Shown one piece after another: positions 17,401 to 26,195 of a stretch of 37,915 nt of DNA. Position numbers and translations under genes: made by a program. Every line of letters starts with the position of its first letter. The stretch's first letter is position 1. The notes beneath the pieces were generated by a model that ran no database searches, was not told the DNA's origin, and saw nothing but the letters and a program-made list of their open reading frames with translations. This stretch comes from Fuerstiella sp. (GTDB taxonomy: Bacteria; Planctomycetota; Planctomycetia; Planctomycetales; Planctomycetaceae): assembly GCA_014238335.1 (NCBI GenBank), contig JABABI010000068.1, forward strand, positions 1-37,915, read 5' to 3'.

Positions 17401-18094
17401 AGCGGGCCAGCGTGACCTGTTCCAACAGAGGAGCCTCACCGCCTTGGTCCTGCCACACACAGTTCCACACTGCGTTTTGCTGGTGCGACGAAGTGGACTT
17501 CACTCCACTAATCTGAAAAACAACGTCCGTCGTCACCCGTGATTCCGGAAGCATTTCAACACTGATGATCTTGAACTTGAAGTGCAATTGATCGGCACCG
17601 ATCAACGGCTCCGACAACTCGACAAGCCGGTCCCACAAGCCGCCACGGCCCTCAATCCATTCGTGGGTATGATCGTCAGCGGCTCGGCGAACCGTAACTG
17701 AAGTCGAATCGAATGCAGTCGTCAGCTGCTGTGGACGAAGTGCAGAACACTTGACGTGGGGCACGCCGATGTCGGCCAACATTTCTGTTGCCGTATCCGT
17801 CTCCTGCCCAAATAATTCCATCATCCGATCGAGTTGACTCTGAGCCTTTTCTGCAAACTGCTCAGTTTTCGAAACGGCATCGGCTCTCGCCTGAGATTCC
17901 GACTCAGAACCATCCACGAATTTGTCGGGGACAGCGTCAGACTGTTCCACGACGGGCCTCGCATCATCATTGGCCCGCCAAATCAGCATCGCAGCGGGAA
18001 TTACCAAACCGACTATGCAGAGCAGCCCGATCACTGCACGGCTGCGGGATTCGGGACGAGTCGGCTGAGGTGCGGTGTCAGTCATGTCCACCAT
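14411..18094 (-). CDS. Candidate selenoprotein: CRTAC1-like FG-GAP/ASPIC protein with thioredoxin and TPR domains (in-frame UGA)
   Basis: Read through TGA 16240-16238 (codon 619), the gene gives 1227 residues. In order: membrane anchor (about 20-39), FG-GAP/VCBS calcium-type repeats at about 290, 345, 393, 467, 517 and 597 (for example D-V-N-G-D-G-L-D-D-L and D-F-D-N-D-G-D-M-D-L), the UGA motif K-D-L-U-S-F-F-W-R-Q-V, another repeat at about 700, an ASPIC/UnbV domain (about 748-795, ending V-K-W-P-G-G), a TlpA-like thioredoxin domain with W-C-A-P-C (C888, C891), and TPRs (about 1075-1220). A conventional caller would report two genes, 16238-18094 and 14411-16177. That would split one ASPIC-type protein and leave a second part with no signal peptide or anchor. 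ATG 18094 follows G-G-C-G-G-A-G. It lies 39 bp after the upstream paralog and overlaps the LRR gene. The products act outside the cytoplasmic membrane. The Sec identity is inferred; the substrate is unknown. Confidence 0.8.
16210..16237 (-). promoter_or_regulatory. SECIS-like stem-loop immediately after in-frame UGA (gene 14411-18094)
   Basis: In the mRNA after UGA (16240-16238), ten bases precede G16227. Then a 7-bp stem GCGGCAG (16226-16220) pairs with CTGTCGC (16216-16210), including one G-U pair, around a 3-nt loop GUC (16219-16217). The loop begins 18 nt after UGA and its first base is G, as in known bacterial SECIS elements. The string GCAGGUC around the apex also occurs, one base offset from UGA, in the E. 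coli fdhF SECIS as I recall it. There is no bulged U in the upper stem. Function is inferred. Confidence 0.6.
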
Positions 18095-18133
18095 GTCTCC
18101 GCCAGCACGTGCATATGCCGGCGATAATCTGCT

Positions 18134-20548
18134 TTAAAGTGGTGTAAATTGCACATCGGTTTGCCCTTCCGTCAGCACAATTTCACAATCAACATCCAGA
18201 TCCGTAAACGTCTGCTCCTGTCCGGTGGGCCAGCGAACGGTTAACTGTTCGATCCGCTCGGATGTCCCCACGCCAATGAGCATTTCCGCCGGGGCCTGTC
18301 CCAGAAACCCGTTGGGGGCGAACAGATCGCGAACAATCTGTCGACCGCCGCATTCCAAAATAACGCGAGATCCAATAGCTGTCCGATTACTGATTTTTCC
18401 TACAAGTCGCAGACGGACACGACGTGTCTGCCAGGGAAAACTATTGCGAAACATCCGCAGCGGTCCGCCGCCATCAGAGCCAACCAGCAGGTCACAATAA
18501 CCGTCTTTGTCGAAATCAGATGCGATGACAGAACGCGAATCAGAATCAATATCGGCCTGCGACGCGAACGATGCATCAAGAAATGCGCCACCCGGCATGT
18601 TGAGGAACATCCGGTTTTTTTCGTAGGCGCTGATATTCTTACCAAGTTGTGGCAACAGAAAAGGATTTTCAACCCAGAACTCACCGTGCTCGTCATCCAT
18701 TTCACCCAGTTGTGGAAGCATGCAGCTGCGGTCCATCGGCTGTGTCACGACAGCCCTCCAAAGACAAGTTCAACCGTCGGGTTCCCGACGCTGAAAGCTG
18801 CGGTAGCCGGCTGTTCCGTATAAGTCGAGCCAACCATCACCGTTGAAATCCGCCATCGCAGTCGCAAACGCCCAGCCGACGCTATTCACTTCGAGCGTAT
18901 GACTCGTCTCCTGAAACGAGTCAGACAGCGAAGCTCTCTGGTAGAGTGTGTTACCGGCACAGGAACCCTGAATCTGCTCAAAGACACCAGGCGGATAGTC
19001 GTCGGCAGAGACGCCGGCAATAATCCGGCGTCCCATCTTCGAATACATGTTCGCAACATAGATTTCCGCCAGCCCGTCGTTGTCAAGGTCGCCACTGCTG
19101 ACGCCCATACTTGTCGCGAAGTCACTGCAGACGGCCTGTTCACTGACGTCCTCAAACGTCCCGTTGCCACGATTTCGGAGCAATACGTTAGGGCCAAAAT
19201 CATTGGCAATATACAAATCAGGAAAATGATCGCCGTCGTAGAAAAGGGCCGTAACGGCCAGACTTTCCCGCCCCCCACCAGATGCGTGGGCCTTGCCGGT
19301 TATGTTCCGGAATCGGCCATTTCCTTCGTTATGCCACAGCTGGTTGAAGGCCCCGGATTCGTCATCTCCCACCCACGGAACGGTCCCCTCGGGGGGCGCC
19401 GGAGTGACCTGATAGACGATGTACAGGTCCAGCAACCCGTCGACGTCGAAGTCCGCTACCGAACAGCCCATCGGATTAAAACCTGGCGCGAACGCCGATG
19501 CCTCCGTCACGTCAGTAAACGACTGCCCGCGCTCGTTGTGATACAGGCGGTCACCAAGCAAGAGATCCGGAAAGCCATCATTATCGTAGTCGATCCAGCT
19601 GACCAGAAAGGATGGTCCGGACCAGGGCGTCAGTCCCGATCCCGGAGTGACATCATGAAAACGACGCCCTTGTTCAGACTTCAGGAGGATTGGCTTCAGC
19701 CCTGCAGAACCGGAAGCGACCACAATGTCCAGGAACCCGTCACGATCGTAGTCCGCTACCGCCATCTGAAAGTTGTAAAGATTCTGCTTCTCAACAGGCA
19801 GGTTCCAATTATCCGGCAACGCCACCTTGTCGAGCTCGACTTCGCTGGTCACTTCAGTCATGAGTTGCTGCTGCGACATACGCATGGTGTGAGAATCAAC
19901 CTGCCAGCGTATGACGGTCGCTGCCTGCGTCAGTTCAATATGATCGACGTATCGGACCGTCGCACGGTGGTGCGAATCCACTGCCGCGGACTGACCGTCA
20001 GACGTTTTTCCGTGGGCCGTCCACAACAGCTCGACATCCCATTCGTGTTTGCGATCCTGCACTGCCTCTATTTGAAGGACGCGTAGTCTGCCACCGTCAA
20101 TATCACCGATTGGCTCAAGAGCAGCGATCAGCCAGGCAGCGAGCTCACTTCGATCAACAGAGAGGCCTGGTTCAGCTTCGACATCGGTCCGCCGTTCCGT
20201 AAGCGGCCCCAGCGTCCGCAAACGGGAAGAACCTGTGTCCGGGACATTCGCTCGCAGGTCGTCAGCAAAGATTCCGATCAGCTGATCAATGGAACGGTCG
20301 GTTACAGCCTGCACAAACCTCTGCCCGAGATGAGTCTCAATCTCGAACGTCGCATGTTCACTGTCCCAAATAGCCTGCTGCTTCTCGGCATCAAGGACGG
20401 ACTCAGCCGGCTCGAACTGAGCCGGGGCATGAAGACGCTCATCACTGTCCGCAGAACCCGAACCACGCTCACCGCTGCGTAACTGCCACGCAGCGATACC
20501 GGCGATTGCTCCCAAAACAATCAAACAATAAAGGGTCAAGCGACTCAT
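18134..20548 (-). CDS. Candidate selenoprotein: membrane-anchored CRTAC1-like FG-GAP/ASPIC protein (in-frame UGA)
   Basis: Read through TGA 18772-18770 (codon 593), the gene gives 804 residues. There is an N-terminal anchor (T-L-Y-C-L-I-V-L-G-A-I-A-G-I-A-A-W), a helical linker region, then FG-GAP units such as D-Y-D-R-D-G-F-L-D-I, D-Y-D-N-D-G-F-P-D-L, D-F-D-V-D-G-L-L-D-L, D-L-D-N-D-G-L-A-E-I and D-F-N-G-D-G-W-L-D-L. The motif P-D-G-U-T-C-L-W-R-A-V-V is followed by a further repeat (D-F-D-K-D-G-Y-C-D-L) and an ASPIC/UnbV domain (about 724-775, V-R-W-P-T-G). The residue two after U is Cys, so a U-x-C pair is possible. Conventional calling gives fragments 18770-20611 and 18134-18748. The ATG at 20548 is chosen because it directly precedes the anchor; a GTG at 20611 is an alternative. 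The stop is TAA. It lies 72 bp after the cytochrome gene. Confidence 0.8.
18738..18769 (-). promoter_or_regulatory. SECIS-like stem-loop immediately after in-frame UGA (gene 18134-20548)
   Basis: After UGA (18772-18770) a 6-bp perfect stem GGCTGT (18755-18750) pairs with ACAGCC (18743-18738) around a 6-nt loop CGUGAC (18749-18744). The loop begins 20 nt after UGA and has G in its second position, followed by U. This fits the bacterial SECIS pattern and is similar in spacing to the element at 16210-16237, although the primary sequences differ. A GTG lies in the loop (18748) and could be misread as a start of a separate downstream gene. Confidence 0.6.
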
Positions 20549-20620
20549 AAGTGCAGTTCGAAAACAATTGGGCAGGCCTGGCGCTACACATTTTAACAGA
20601 TACTTCAGCACAATCCATAC

Positions 20621-22489
20621 TCAGTTTCGGCGTGCCGCACGGATTCGTTTCGCCTGTGCAGCGTGATATTTGGATTTTTCGGTATCGCCCTGCGAAAGAT
20701 ACGCGGCGTTCAGCCAGTCGTGAACGGTAGACTCTCCGGGATTGAGTTCGATACTACGGTGAGCGTCAGCAATGGCGGCGTCCAGCCGGCCCAGTTCGCC
20801 AAGCAGCCGGGCTCTCTGACCGAACAGGTCAGAATCCCACGCGTTGATCTGAATCAGCCGATCCACGTATTCGACAGCAGCGCTGTTTTTTTTTGTTCGA
20901 ATCGCGATTACACCGAGACCCCGAAGTGCCGCTTCGTGTTCAGGCTGAATAGCAAGCACCCTTTCCCAGCACGCCATAGCGTAACCGTAGTCGCCTGCAA
21001 CCAAACAGGCACTCGCTGTCGAGTCCAGAACCGAGAGATCATTCTCATGACCTCTCGGCAGCTGAACCAGCAATGCCAGGGCTTCGCTGGCAAGCACAGG
21101 ACTGCCACTGCCGTCTGCCTGCCGGGCCCGCATGATTCCGGACGCCCGCAGCAACTCCGTCTCAGGTACGTCACCTTCCTCGGGATCGAACACAGTCACA
21201 GACGAAGATTTTGCGAGGGGGGGCAGAGGCTTTGTGACGGGCTGGCGTAACACGCGATGATCAGTATTCGCCGTGTGCGGCACGTTGCTTGGAAACCGTG
21301 GCATGTGACAGTCGATACAGGAATCCTCTACGGTCACCTGCAGGCGTGCCGGCTGGGGAAGTGAACATTCCGGCTGGGGGGCTGTATGGCAGTTCATGCA
21401 GACCGTGCGATAGAACTCGATGCGGTTCTCACCCGGACTGGAGTGCGGGTCGTGACACGACGTACAGCCAAGTTGCCCCTCAGAACCGATGTAACATCTG
21501 CTGCTCCTCATTTGCTCTACCTGGCTCAGAATCTCCGCAGTTGCCCCGTCGTCTCGAGTGCCGGTCACAAAAGTAGTCCAGATTTCGTTGATGTGCATAC
21601 CCGGTCGAAAGTCGAACGGTCTGCGATTGGCGCGCAACACACGTCCAGCGCCCTGAATGTGGCACTGATTGCATACCGACTCCCGGAGCGCCGTCGGCAG
21701 GGATCCGGGGTTGACGATCGGGTCCGTTGACGCCCCATGGCCAGCGACATCTGAGGAATGAAATGCGATGTGCTGTCGGCCTGGTCCGTGACACCGCTCG
21801 CAACCAATAGCATGCTCAATAAATGGGGGGGCCTGAAAGCGGTGCTGCCGGTCGACCACAGGATTCACACGTCCAACGTGGCACGCGATACAGTCGTCCG
21901 ACAGGCGTCGCCCGAAACGCGGGTGCTTTTCAGGTCGATAGCCTGGTGAAAGGTCCCAGCGGTGTTTTGCCGTATACCACGTCACAGGGGACATGAAGAG
22001 CAGGCCACTTTTTTCGTGGATATACGATCGACCATGCACTCCCGAACCAAACGCGTACTGCATCTCGACCGACTGGTCATAAACAACGCCACCATTTGAG
22101 TCAAACAGCTTCTCATGATGCCGTACATGGTCACCGTCTCTGGAAACCCCGTACTCGAGCCCCGCGGTTGAGGTGAAGGCGACCCTGGTCTCATAGTCCT
22201 CAATTCTCGGCAATGCTGCGGCGACCGGAGCAGCCGAAATCGACATCGCGTGTGTGCGATACGTATCGCTGATGTCCTGATGACACTTTGCACATGCCTG
22301 AGTGCCAACGAAATCGTCCGCGTCGAGGGGTGCCGTCCATGTCACAACCGCCTCTGCTTTCGGCGGCCGCCCAGCGGATGAGTCGCGTGGCGTTTTCTCC
22401 TGCGGCTCGTTCTCCAATGAACAGCCGGCGACGAAAGGCAGAAGCAAGGCCAGCCCCAACATCCGCAAATGCGATTTTGGCTTCCTCAT
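20621..22489 (-). CDS. Heptaheme c-type cytochrome lipoprotein with C-terminal TPRs
   Basis: This encodes 622 residues from ATG 22489 (G-A-G-G at spacing 7). The lipoprotein signal peptide ends at F-V-A-G-C, with C23 the lipidation site. Seven C-x-x-C-H heme sites follow: C-A-K-C-H, C-I-A-C-H, C-E-R-C-H, C-N-Q-C-H, C-T-S-C-H, C-M-N-C-H and C-I-D-C-H. The pattern matches NrfA/cytochrome c554-type multiheme electron carriers, but no C-x-x-C-K catalytic heme is seen. The last 150 residues are TPR helices (for example Y-A-M-A-C-W-E-R-V-L-A-I-Q-P and A-I-A-D-A-H-R-S-I-E-L-N-P). It is predicted to sit in a membrane facing the periplasm, where it can pass electrons to partners. It lies 19 bp after the CRTAC1 lipoprotein gene and upstream of the two UGA-containing genes, so all are probably co-expressed. 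Confidence 0.9.
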   Translation of the reverse strand: MRKPKSHLRMLGLALLLPFVAGCSLENEPQEKTPRDSSAGRPPKAEAVVTWTAPLDADDFVGTQACAKCHQDISDTYRTHAMSISAAPVAAALPRIEDYETRVAFTSTAGLEYGVSRDGDHVRHHEKLFDSNGGVVYDQSVEMQYAFGSGVHGRSYIHEKSGLLFMSPVTWYTAKHRWDLSPGYRPEKHPRFGRRLSDDCIACHVGRVNPVVDRQHRFQAPPFIEHAIGCERCHGPGRQHIAFHSSDVAGHGASTDPIVNPGSLPTALRESVCNQCHIQGAGRVLRANRRPFDFRPGMHINEIWTTFVTGTRDDGATAEILSQVEQMRSSRCYIGSEGQLGCTSCHDPHSSPGENRIEFYRTVCMNCHTAPQPECSLPQPARLQVTVEDSCIDCHMPRFPSNVPHTANTDHRVLRQPVTKPLPPLAKSSSVTVFDPEEGDVPETELLRASGIMRARQADGSGSPVLASEALALLVQLPRGHENDLSVLDSTASACLVAGDYGYAMACWERVLAIQPEHEAALRGLGVIAIRTKKNSAAVEYVDRLIQINAWDSDLFGQRARLLGELGRLDAAIADAHRSIELNPGESTVHDWLNAAYLSQGDTEKSKYHAAQAKRIRAARRN

Positions 22490-22508
22490 GACAATCCTCG
22501 ACTCATCC

Positions 22509-24302
22509 TCATTGTACTGACGCAGGATCCGTGAATGCCCGCCGTTCCTCAACGATGATCAATGACTGATCTGGTCGAATATCTCTGAGAACCTGCTCCG
22601 CTCCACCTGTCCACTTAATAGTCACTGTACCTGATAGCTGCGCATCCGGAAGGCCGACAATCAAGACAGGCTGGTGGGTCGATGCGAAGCTCGTCCCACC
22701 TGTCAGTTGAACCGATTGCGTTGTTTCACCGAAAGCCAGAGTCAATCGAGCGCCAATGCCGCGGCGTTCACTGGCGACGCCCACCAGACGCAGCTTTAAC
22801 CAGTGACCGCGTTCCGATTCGTTCACAAGCAGAGCAACAGGCGCGTTCTGGTTTCCCGTCAGAACATCCCAATCGCCATCCTGGTCGAAGTCCGCTGTTG
22901 CGACACCACGTGCCACACGCCGCTCAGCGAAATAGGCACCTGCCGTTTCGGTCACATCAAACCACGCCTCATTCTGAACTGTCAGTAACTGGGAGGGCTG
23001 TTCAAAGCCATCACCGTCCGCATTGTTGTGATCAATGTGCCCGTTCGCCGTGAAAATATCCTGCTGGCCGTCACAGTTGAAATCACGCATAACGACACCA
23101 AACCCCAGACGTGGCATTGTCAGTGCTTGCAGTCCGACGGAACCAGTAACATCACGAAAACCGCCCACGCCAATGTTTCGATACAACGTGTTGGATTCAT
23201 TGGTAAAGTGAGTCAAATACAGATCGATTCGCCCGTCTCCATCATAGTCACCAGCAGCGACTCCCATGCTTGCCTCGGCATCTCCACTGGTATTCAGCGC
23301 GACTCCCAGGTCCAGTGCCGCTTCTCGAAATCCGTCACCTGTATTTAAGAACAGAAAGTTGGCTGTCGTATCGTTGCAGACGTAGATGTCCGGCAAATCA
23401 TCGTCATTGAAGTGCCCGATCGCGACGGCCAGCCCTTTGTTGCCCGGCCCGGACGTACCCAGCCGCTGAGCGGCTGCGTCAAACGTTCCATCCCCATTGT
23501 TCAGAAACAACTCATCGGGCCAGGCGTCAATCTGGCGTGGATGGCAAAGCGCTGGTAGACCGTCTTTCTCGCAGGGAAATGGATCGTACGGGTCGTACTC
23601 AAGATAGTTGCAGACGTACAGTTCCGGAAAAGCATCACCGTTCAGGTCGGCCCAGGCAGCTGAGGAACTCCAGTGTGAATCCTGTACCCCGGCCGATTGA
23701 GTCATCTCGCTAAACGTCCCATCACCGTTGTTGCGGTACAACGTGTTGGCACCGACGTTTGTGACATACACGTCGTCGAAGCCGTCGCCATCACAGTCAC
23801 CGACCGCGACCCCCTGACCGTAGCCCCGCTCGTCCAGCCCCGCCAATTCCGTGACATTGAAAAAACGCCCACCGACATTGCGAAACAGACGATCGGTCGG
23901 GCGACTGTCCGTGGTTCCGTCCGGACGGCCCCCCTGGACGCCATACACGTCGGGAAATCCGTCCGCGTCCATGTCCAGCCAGCCCACACCGCCTCCAATG
24001 GATTCGACCATCAGCAGCTGGCCAGTCGCTCCATTCTGGTAGGTATGAACTAAACCCCGCTCAGCAGCCGACTCATCGAATCGTGGCCCCTGTCCCTGAA
24101 ACGTACGCTGAGGCTTCGCTTCAGGAATCGGGTCGAAGCGAAACGCAGGGCGATTCTCTGGTGGCGATGGTGTGCTCGGCTGGGTGACGGCAGACGCAGT
24201 TTTCTCACTGTTCGGCGAGATGTCCGGAACGGAATCAGCACACCCCGGAATACTGCCGGCAACAAGGACAGTCCACAGCGGAAGGTGTCGTCGTCTGAAC
24301 AA
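22509..24302 (-). CDS. CRTAC1-like FG-GAP/ASPIC-UnbV lipoprotein
   Basis: This encodes 597 residues from TTG 24302, preceded by G-G-A-A-G at spacing 8; no ATG serves. The lipoprotein signal ends at S-I-P-G-C (C21). FG-GAP repeats run from about residue 100 to 480 (L-D-M-D-A-D-G-F-P-D-V, D-C-D-G-D-G-F-D-D-V, D-L-N-G-D-A-F-P-E-L, D-Y-D-G-D-G-R-I-D-L, D-F-N-C-D-G-Q-Q-D-I, D-F-D-Q-D-G-D-W-D-V). The ASPIC/UnbV domain closes the protein (G-I-G-A-R-L-T-L ... I-K-W-T-G-G). Unlike its two downstream paralogs it has no UGA, and it lacks the insert with the W-R-x-V motif. It ends with TGA, a genuine stop here. It is the first gene of the operon after the terminator at 24445-24491. Its function is likely adhesion or assembly of a surface complex; no catalytic residues can be assigned. 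Confidence 0.9.
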   Translation of the reverse strand: MFRRRHLPLWTVLVAGSIPGCADSVPDISPNSEKTASAVTQPSTPSPPENRPAFRFDPIPEAKPQRTFQGQGPRFDESAAERGLVHTYQNGATGQLLMVESIGGGVGWLDMDADGFPDVYGVQGGRPDGTTDSRPTDRLFRNVGGRFFNVTELAGLDERGYGQGVAVGDCDGDGFDDVYVTNVGANTLYRNNGDGTFSEMTQSAGVQDSHWSSSAAWADLNGDAFPELYVCNYLEYDPYDPFPCEKDGLPALCHPRQIDAWPDELFLNNGDGTFDAAAQRLGTSGPGNKGLAVAIGHFNDDDLPDIYVCNDTTANFLFLNTGDGFREAALDLGVALNTSGDAEASMGVAAGDYDGDGRIDLYLTHFTNESNTLYRNIGVGGFRDVTGSVGLQALTMPRLGFGVVMRDFNCDGQQDIFTANGHIDHNNADGDGFEQPSQLLTVQNEAWFDVTETAGAYFAERRVARGVATADFDQDGDWDVLTGNQNAPVALLVNESERGHWLKLRLVGVASERRGIGARLTLAFGETTQSVQLTGGTSFASTHQPVLIVGLPDAQLSGTVTIKWTGGAEQVLRDIRPDQSLIIVEERRAFTDPASVQ

Positions 24303-24444
24303 TGGTGTGCTTCCGCTCAGAGAAGGGATAAAGCGAGCGATTCAGGAGCCGCCTGCGGTCATCGCATGCCGGAACGTCCACACCACGCGGGCCCGCAAAA
24401 AACGGACGGCGTAAAGCCCCCGAAGAAACTGAAGATGCATGTAT

Positions 24445-24491
24445 ATCAAAACAAAACACGTCCCCGGCAAACAGCTTGCCGGGGACGTGTT
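24445..24491 (-). terminator. Strong intrinsic terminator after the DUF1559 gene
   Basis: A perfect 16-bp GC-rich stem (24491-24476 with 24470-24455) with a 5-nt loop is followed on the minus strand by TTTTGTTTTGA. It lies 31 bp past the DUF1559 stop. It insulates DUF1559 from the redox operon, so the latter must have its own promoter in 24303-24450. Confidence 0.92.
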
Positions 24492-24521
24492 CATGTTCAC
24501 ACGGTACACACGGGTATCAGC

Positions 24522-25595
24522 TTAAAACTCGCCAATAGCCAAGTTGTCGTTACGTACGGCGAGCTTGTATTTTACACCATGGTCGATGTTTTCCGTCAGG
24601 AAGCGGACAGAACCGTCTCCCATCAGAACCTGAACACCCCCAACGTGACGACTACTCGGCGACTCACATCTCAAGTCTCCACGGCCTTGCTGGTACCTAC
24701 GATCATTGATCGGGTTACGCAGGTTGTGATTCGCACCCAAAGTCGTCATCCATGACGCATAGTGGCTGCGGCGGAAATCGAACACGGCCTGATTTCCACC
24801 CATGTAGTGCATATTTTCAAACACGGCCACGGTGTTGCTTGTGCCGTCAACGATGTCTCTAATCGCTTTTGAGCCACCGTAGTTAAATACACCATTCATC
24901 CTGGTCCACTCATTCGCCCATTCTCCGTTCACCCACGGCGTTCCTGGACTCGAACCTTTGCGTCCAAGATCTGTTCCTGGAAGGGCATCGTTCACCAAAG
25001 CGTCGGGTACTGCGTTGCAATCCTTCCAGCCGCCCCAAATATGGCCCAAGCTGCCGACGTAATCGGTAGTCCCACCTCGGCGGTTGTTATTTCCGGCGTC
25101 ACTACGCCACCGATACCCACCAGAGGTCTGCCACGGGTCTTCCTGAATGGAAGGATTGTCATTTGACGGACAGTGCAGCATTGACAAACCACCTCGGAAC
25201 GCTGCCAAGTTCCCGGGGTAATCACTGATCCCACTGTCCTTGTTCGAATTGAACGTGATCGTGTTGTAGAGCGGAGCTTGGTCAAGATACGGAAGTGAGT
25301 ACACGAGCCAGGAAAACCCGCCTGTACGATCGCCAGGGACATTCGCCTGGTCGTTCAGATAACGATTGTGATTGTGTGGAAACAGCCCATGCACGTCATG
25401 ATAGTTATGCATAGCCAAGCCCAGCTGTTTCAGATTGTTTTTGCACTGGGTACGACGTGCCGCTTCCCGAGCCTGCTGCACAGCCGGCAGCAGTAGGGCA
25501 ATCAGGATTGCAATAATTGCAATGACCACCAAGAGTTCAATGAGTGTAAATCCGCCGAAAAATCGTCGGGGCAAGTGCTTTTGCCTGCGTAACAT
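24522..25595 (-). CDS. DUF1559 protein with type IV pilin-like N-terminus
   Basis: This encodes 357 residues from ATG 25595, preceded by G-G-A-G at spacing 8; ATGs at 25631 and farther upstream are alternatives. The N-terminus is a prepilin: short basic leader ending G-G, then F-T-L-I-E-L-L-V-V-I-A-I-I-A-I-L-I-A-L-L, cut by prepilin peptidase and methylated on Phe in known systems. The C-terminal DUF1559 (SBP_bac_10) domain has N-N-L-K-Q-L-G-L-A-M-H-N-Y-H, F-D-F-R-R-S-H-Y-A-S and the terminal signature G-D-G-S-V-R-F-L. Planctomycetes carry dozens of such pseudopilins; their individual roles are unknown. It is monocistronic, with its own terminator. Confidence 0.92.
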   Translation of the reverse strand: MLRRQKHLPRRFFGGFTLIELLVVIAIIAILIALLLPAVQQAREAARRTQCKNNLKQLGLAMHNYHDVHGLFPHNHNRYLNDQANVPGDRTGGFSWLVYSLPYLDQAPLYNTITFNSNKDSGISDYPGNLAAFRGGLSMLHCPSNDNPSIQEDPWQTSGGYRWRSDAGNNNRRGGTTDYVGSLGHIWGGWKDCNAVPDALVNDALPGTDLGRKGSSPGTPWVNGEWANEWTRMNGVFNYGGSKAIRDIVDGTSNTVAVFENMHYMGGNQAVFDFRRSHYASWMTTLGANHNLRNPINDRRYQQGRGDLRCESPSSRHVGGVQVLMGDGSVRFLTENIDHGVKYKLAVRNDNLAIGEF

Positions 25596-26195
25596 GCGAA
25601 CGACTCCAAATAAAGAAAGGGAAGAGAACATCTTTACACAATAACTGGCGTTGGCTAATTGTCGGCCATACAGCACATCTCTGTCAACTCTCTGTCGAAA
25701 AATTAACGAATAATGCCCCCTACCGACGTCACAGGTCTCGAACCTTGGGCAAGGGTGTCATGTGCCGCAAAAAGCTGCGTTGTCCCCCGAGTTTACCGCA
25801 TATCGGACAGTGATTCATTTTTTTTCCAGAAAATAAAAGTGGAGATCTTTGTGCCGCTGACGGAAAACAGGGCCAATGCGGCGCAAATCCATTCGCTCGC
25901 CCACATGGCAAGTGCTTCCCCAAAACCACTGAATACAAGCACGAAGCGGAAGCGAGTGACTCAAAATCGCGACAAAACCATGAGGGCAACCCACTTGCTG
26001 GCACTGCGTGCTGGTATTGATTACCACCTCTATGGCTCGCGAAGACCCATTCCTGAACGCCGGTGAACCATTGTCGTACAAGCCGCGAAGCTTGAAGACC
26101 TAAAATGTCATCCACTACGGCTGCGGTTTGGAATTCTGATGATGCTTCCGCTGAAATCGCCAGGAGCCCTTCTGTTAAGAACTGACACCCTGAAA
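25596..26195. other. 600-bp intergenic region without a confident gene
   Basis: No protein family is recognisable on either strand. The minus-strand frame over 25729-26247 and the plus-strand frame over 25713-26066 are both open, but their residues look non-coding. The stretch holds a repeat-like segment (25929-25965) and presumably the DUF1559 promoter. Confidence 0.4.
25929..25965 (+). repeat. Possible copy of a dispersed planctomycete repeat
   Basis: The core ACAAGCACGAAGCGGAAGCG (25938-25957), read in one frame as T-S-T-K-R-K-R-V, resembles a short sequence I recall as frequent between genes in planctomycete genomes, where it gives rise to spurious small ORFs. Only one copy is in this window, so repetition cannot be shown here. 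Confidence 0.35.

Noticed and set aside
16238..18772. General reassignment of TGA to an amino acid
   Set aside because: TGA ends sthA, prlC, rplT, the heptaheme cytochrome, the COX2-like gene, the first CRTAC1 gene and the SCO fusion at sensible family termini.
16238..18772. Simple pseudogenisation of both UGA genes
   Set aside because: No frameshift or other stop is present over 1227 and 804 codons, the TGA sites align, both have hairpins, and the LRR gene is translationally coupled to the 3' end. It stays the main alternative.
18899..20086. Plus-strand open frame of 395 codons
   Set aside because: It mirrors the FG-GAP gene on the minus strand; the repeat pattern D-x-D-G-D-G only reads on the minus strand.
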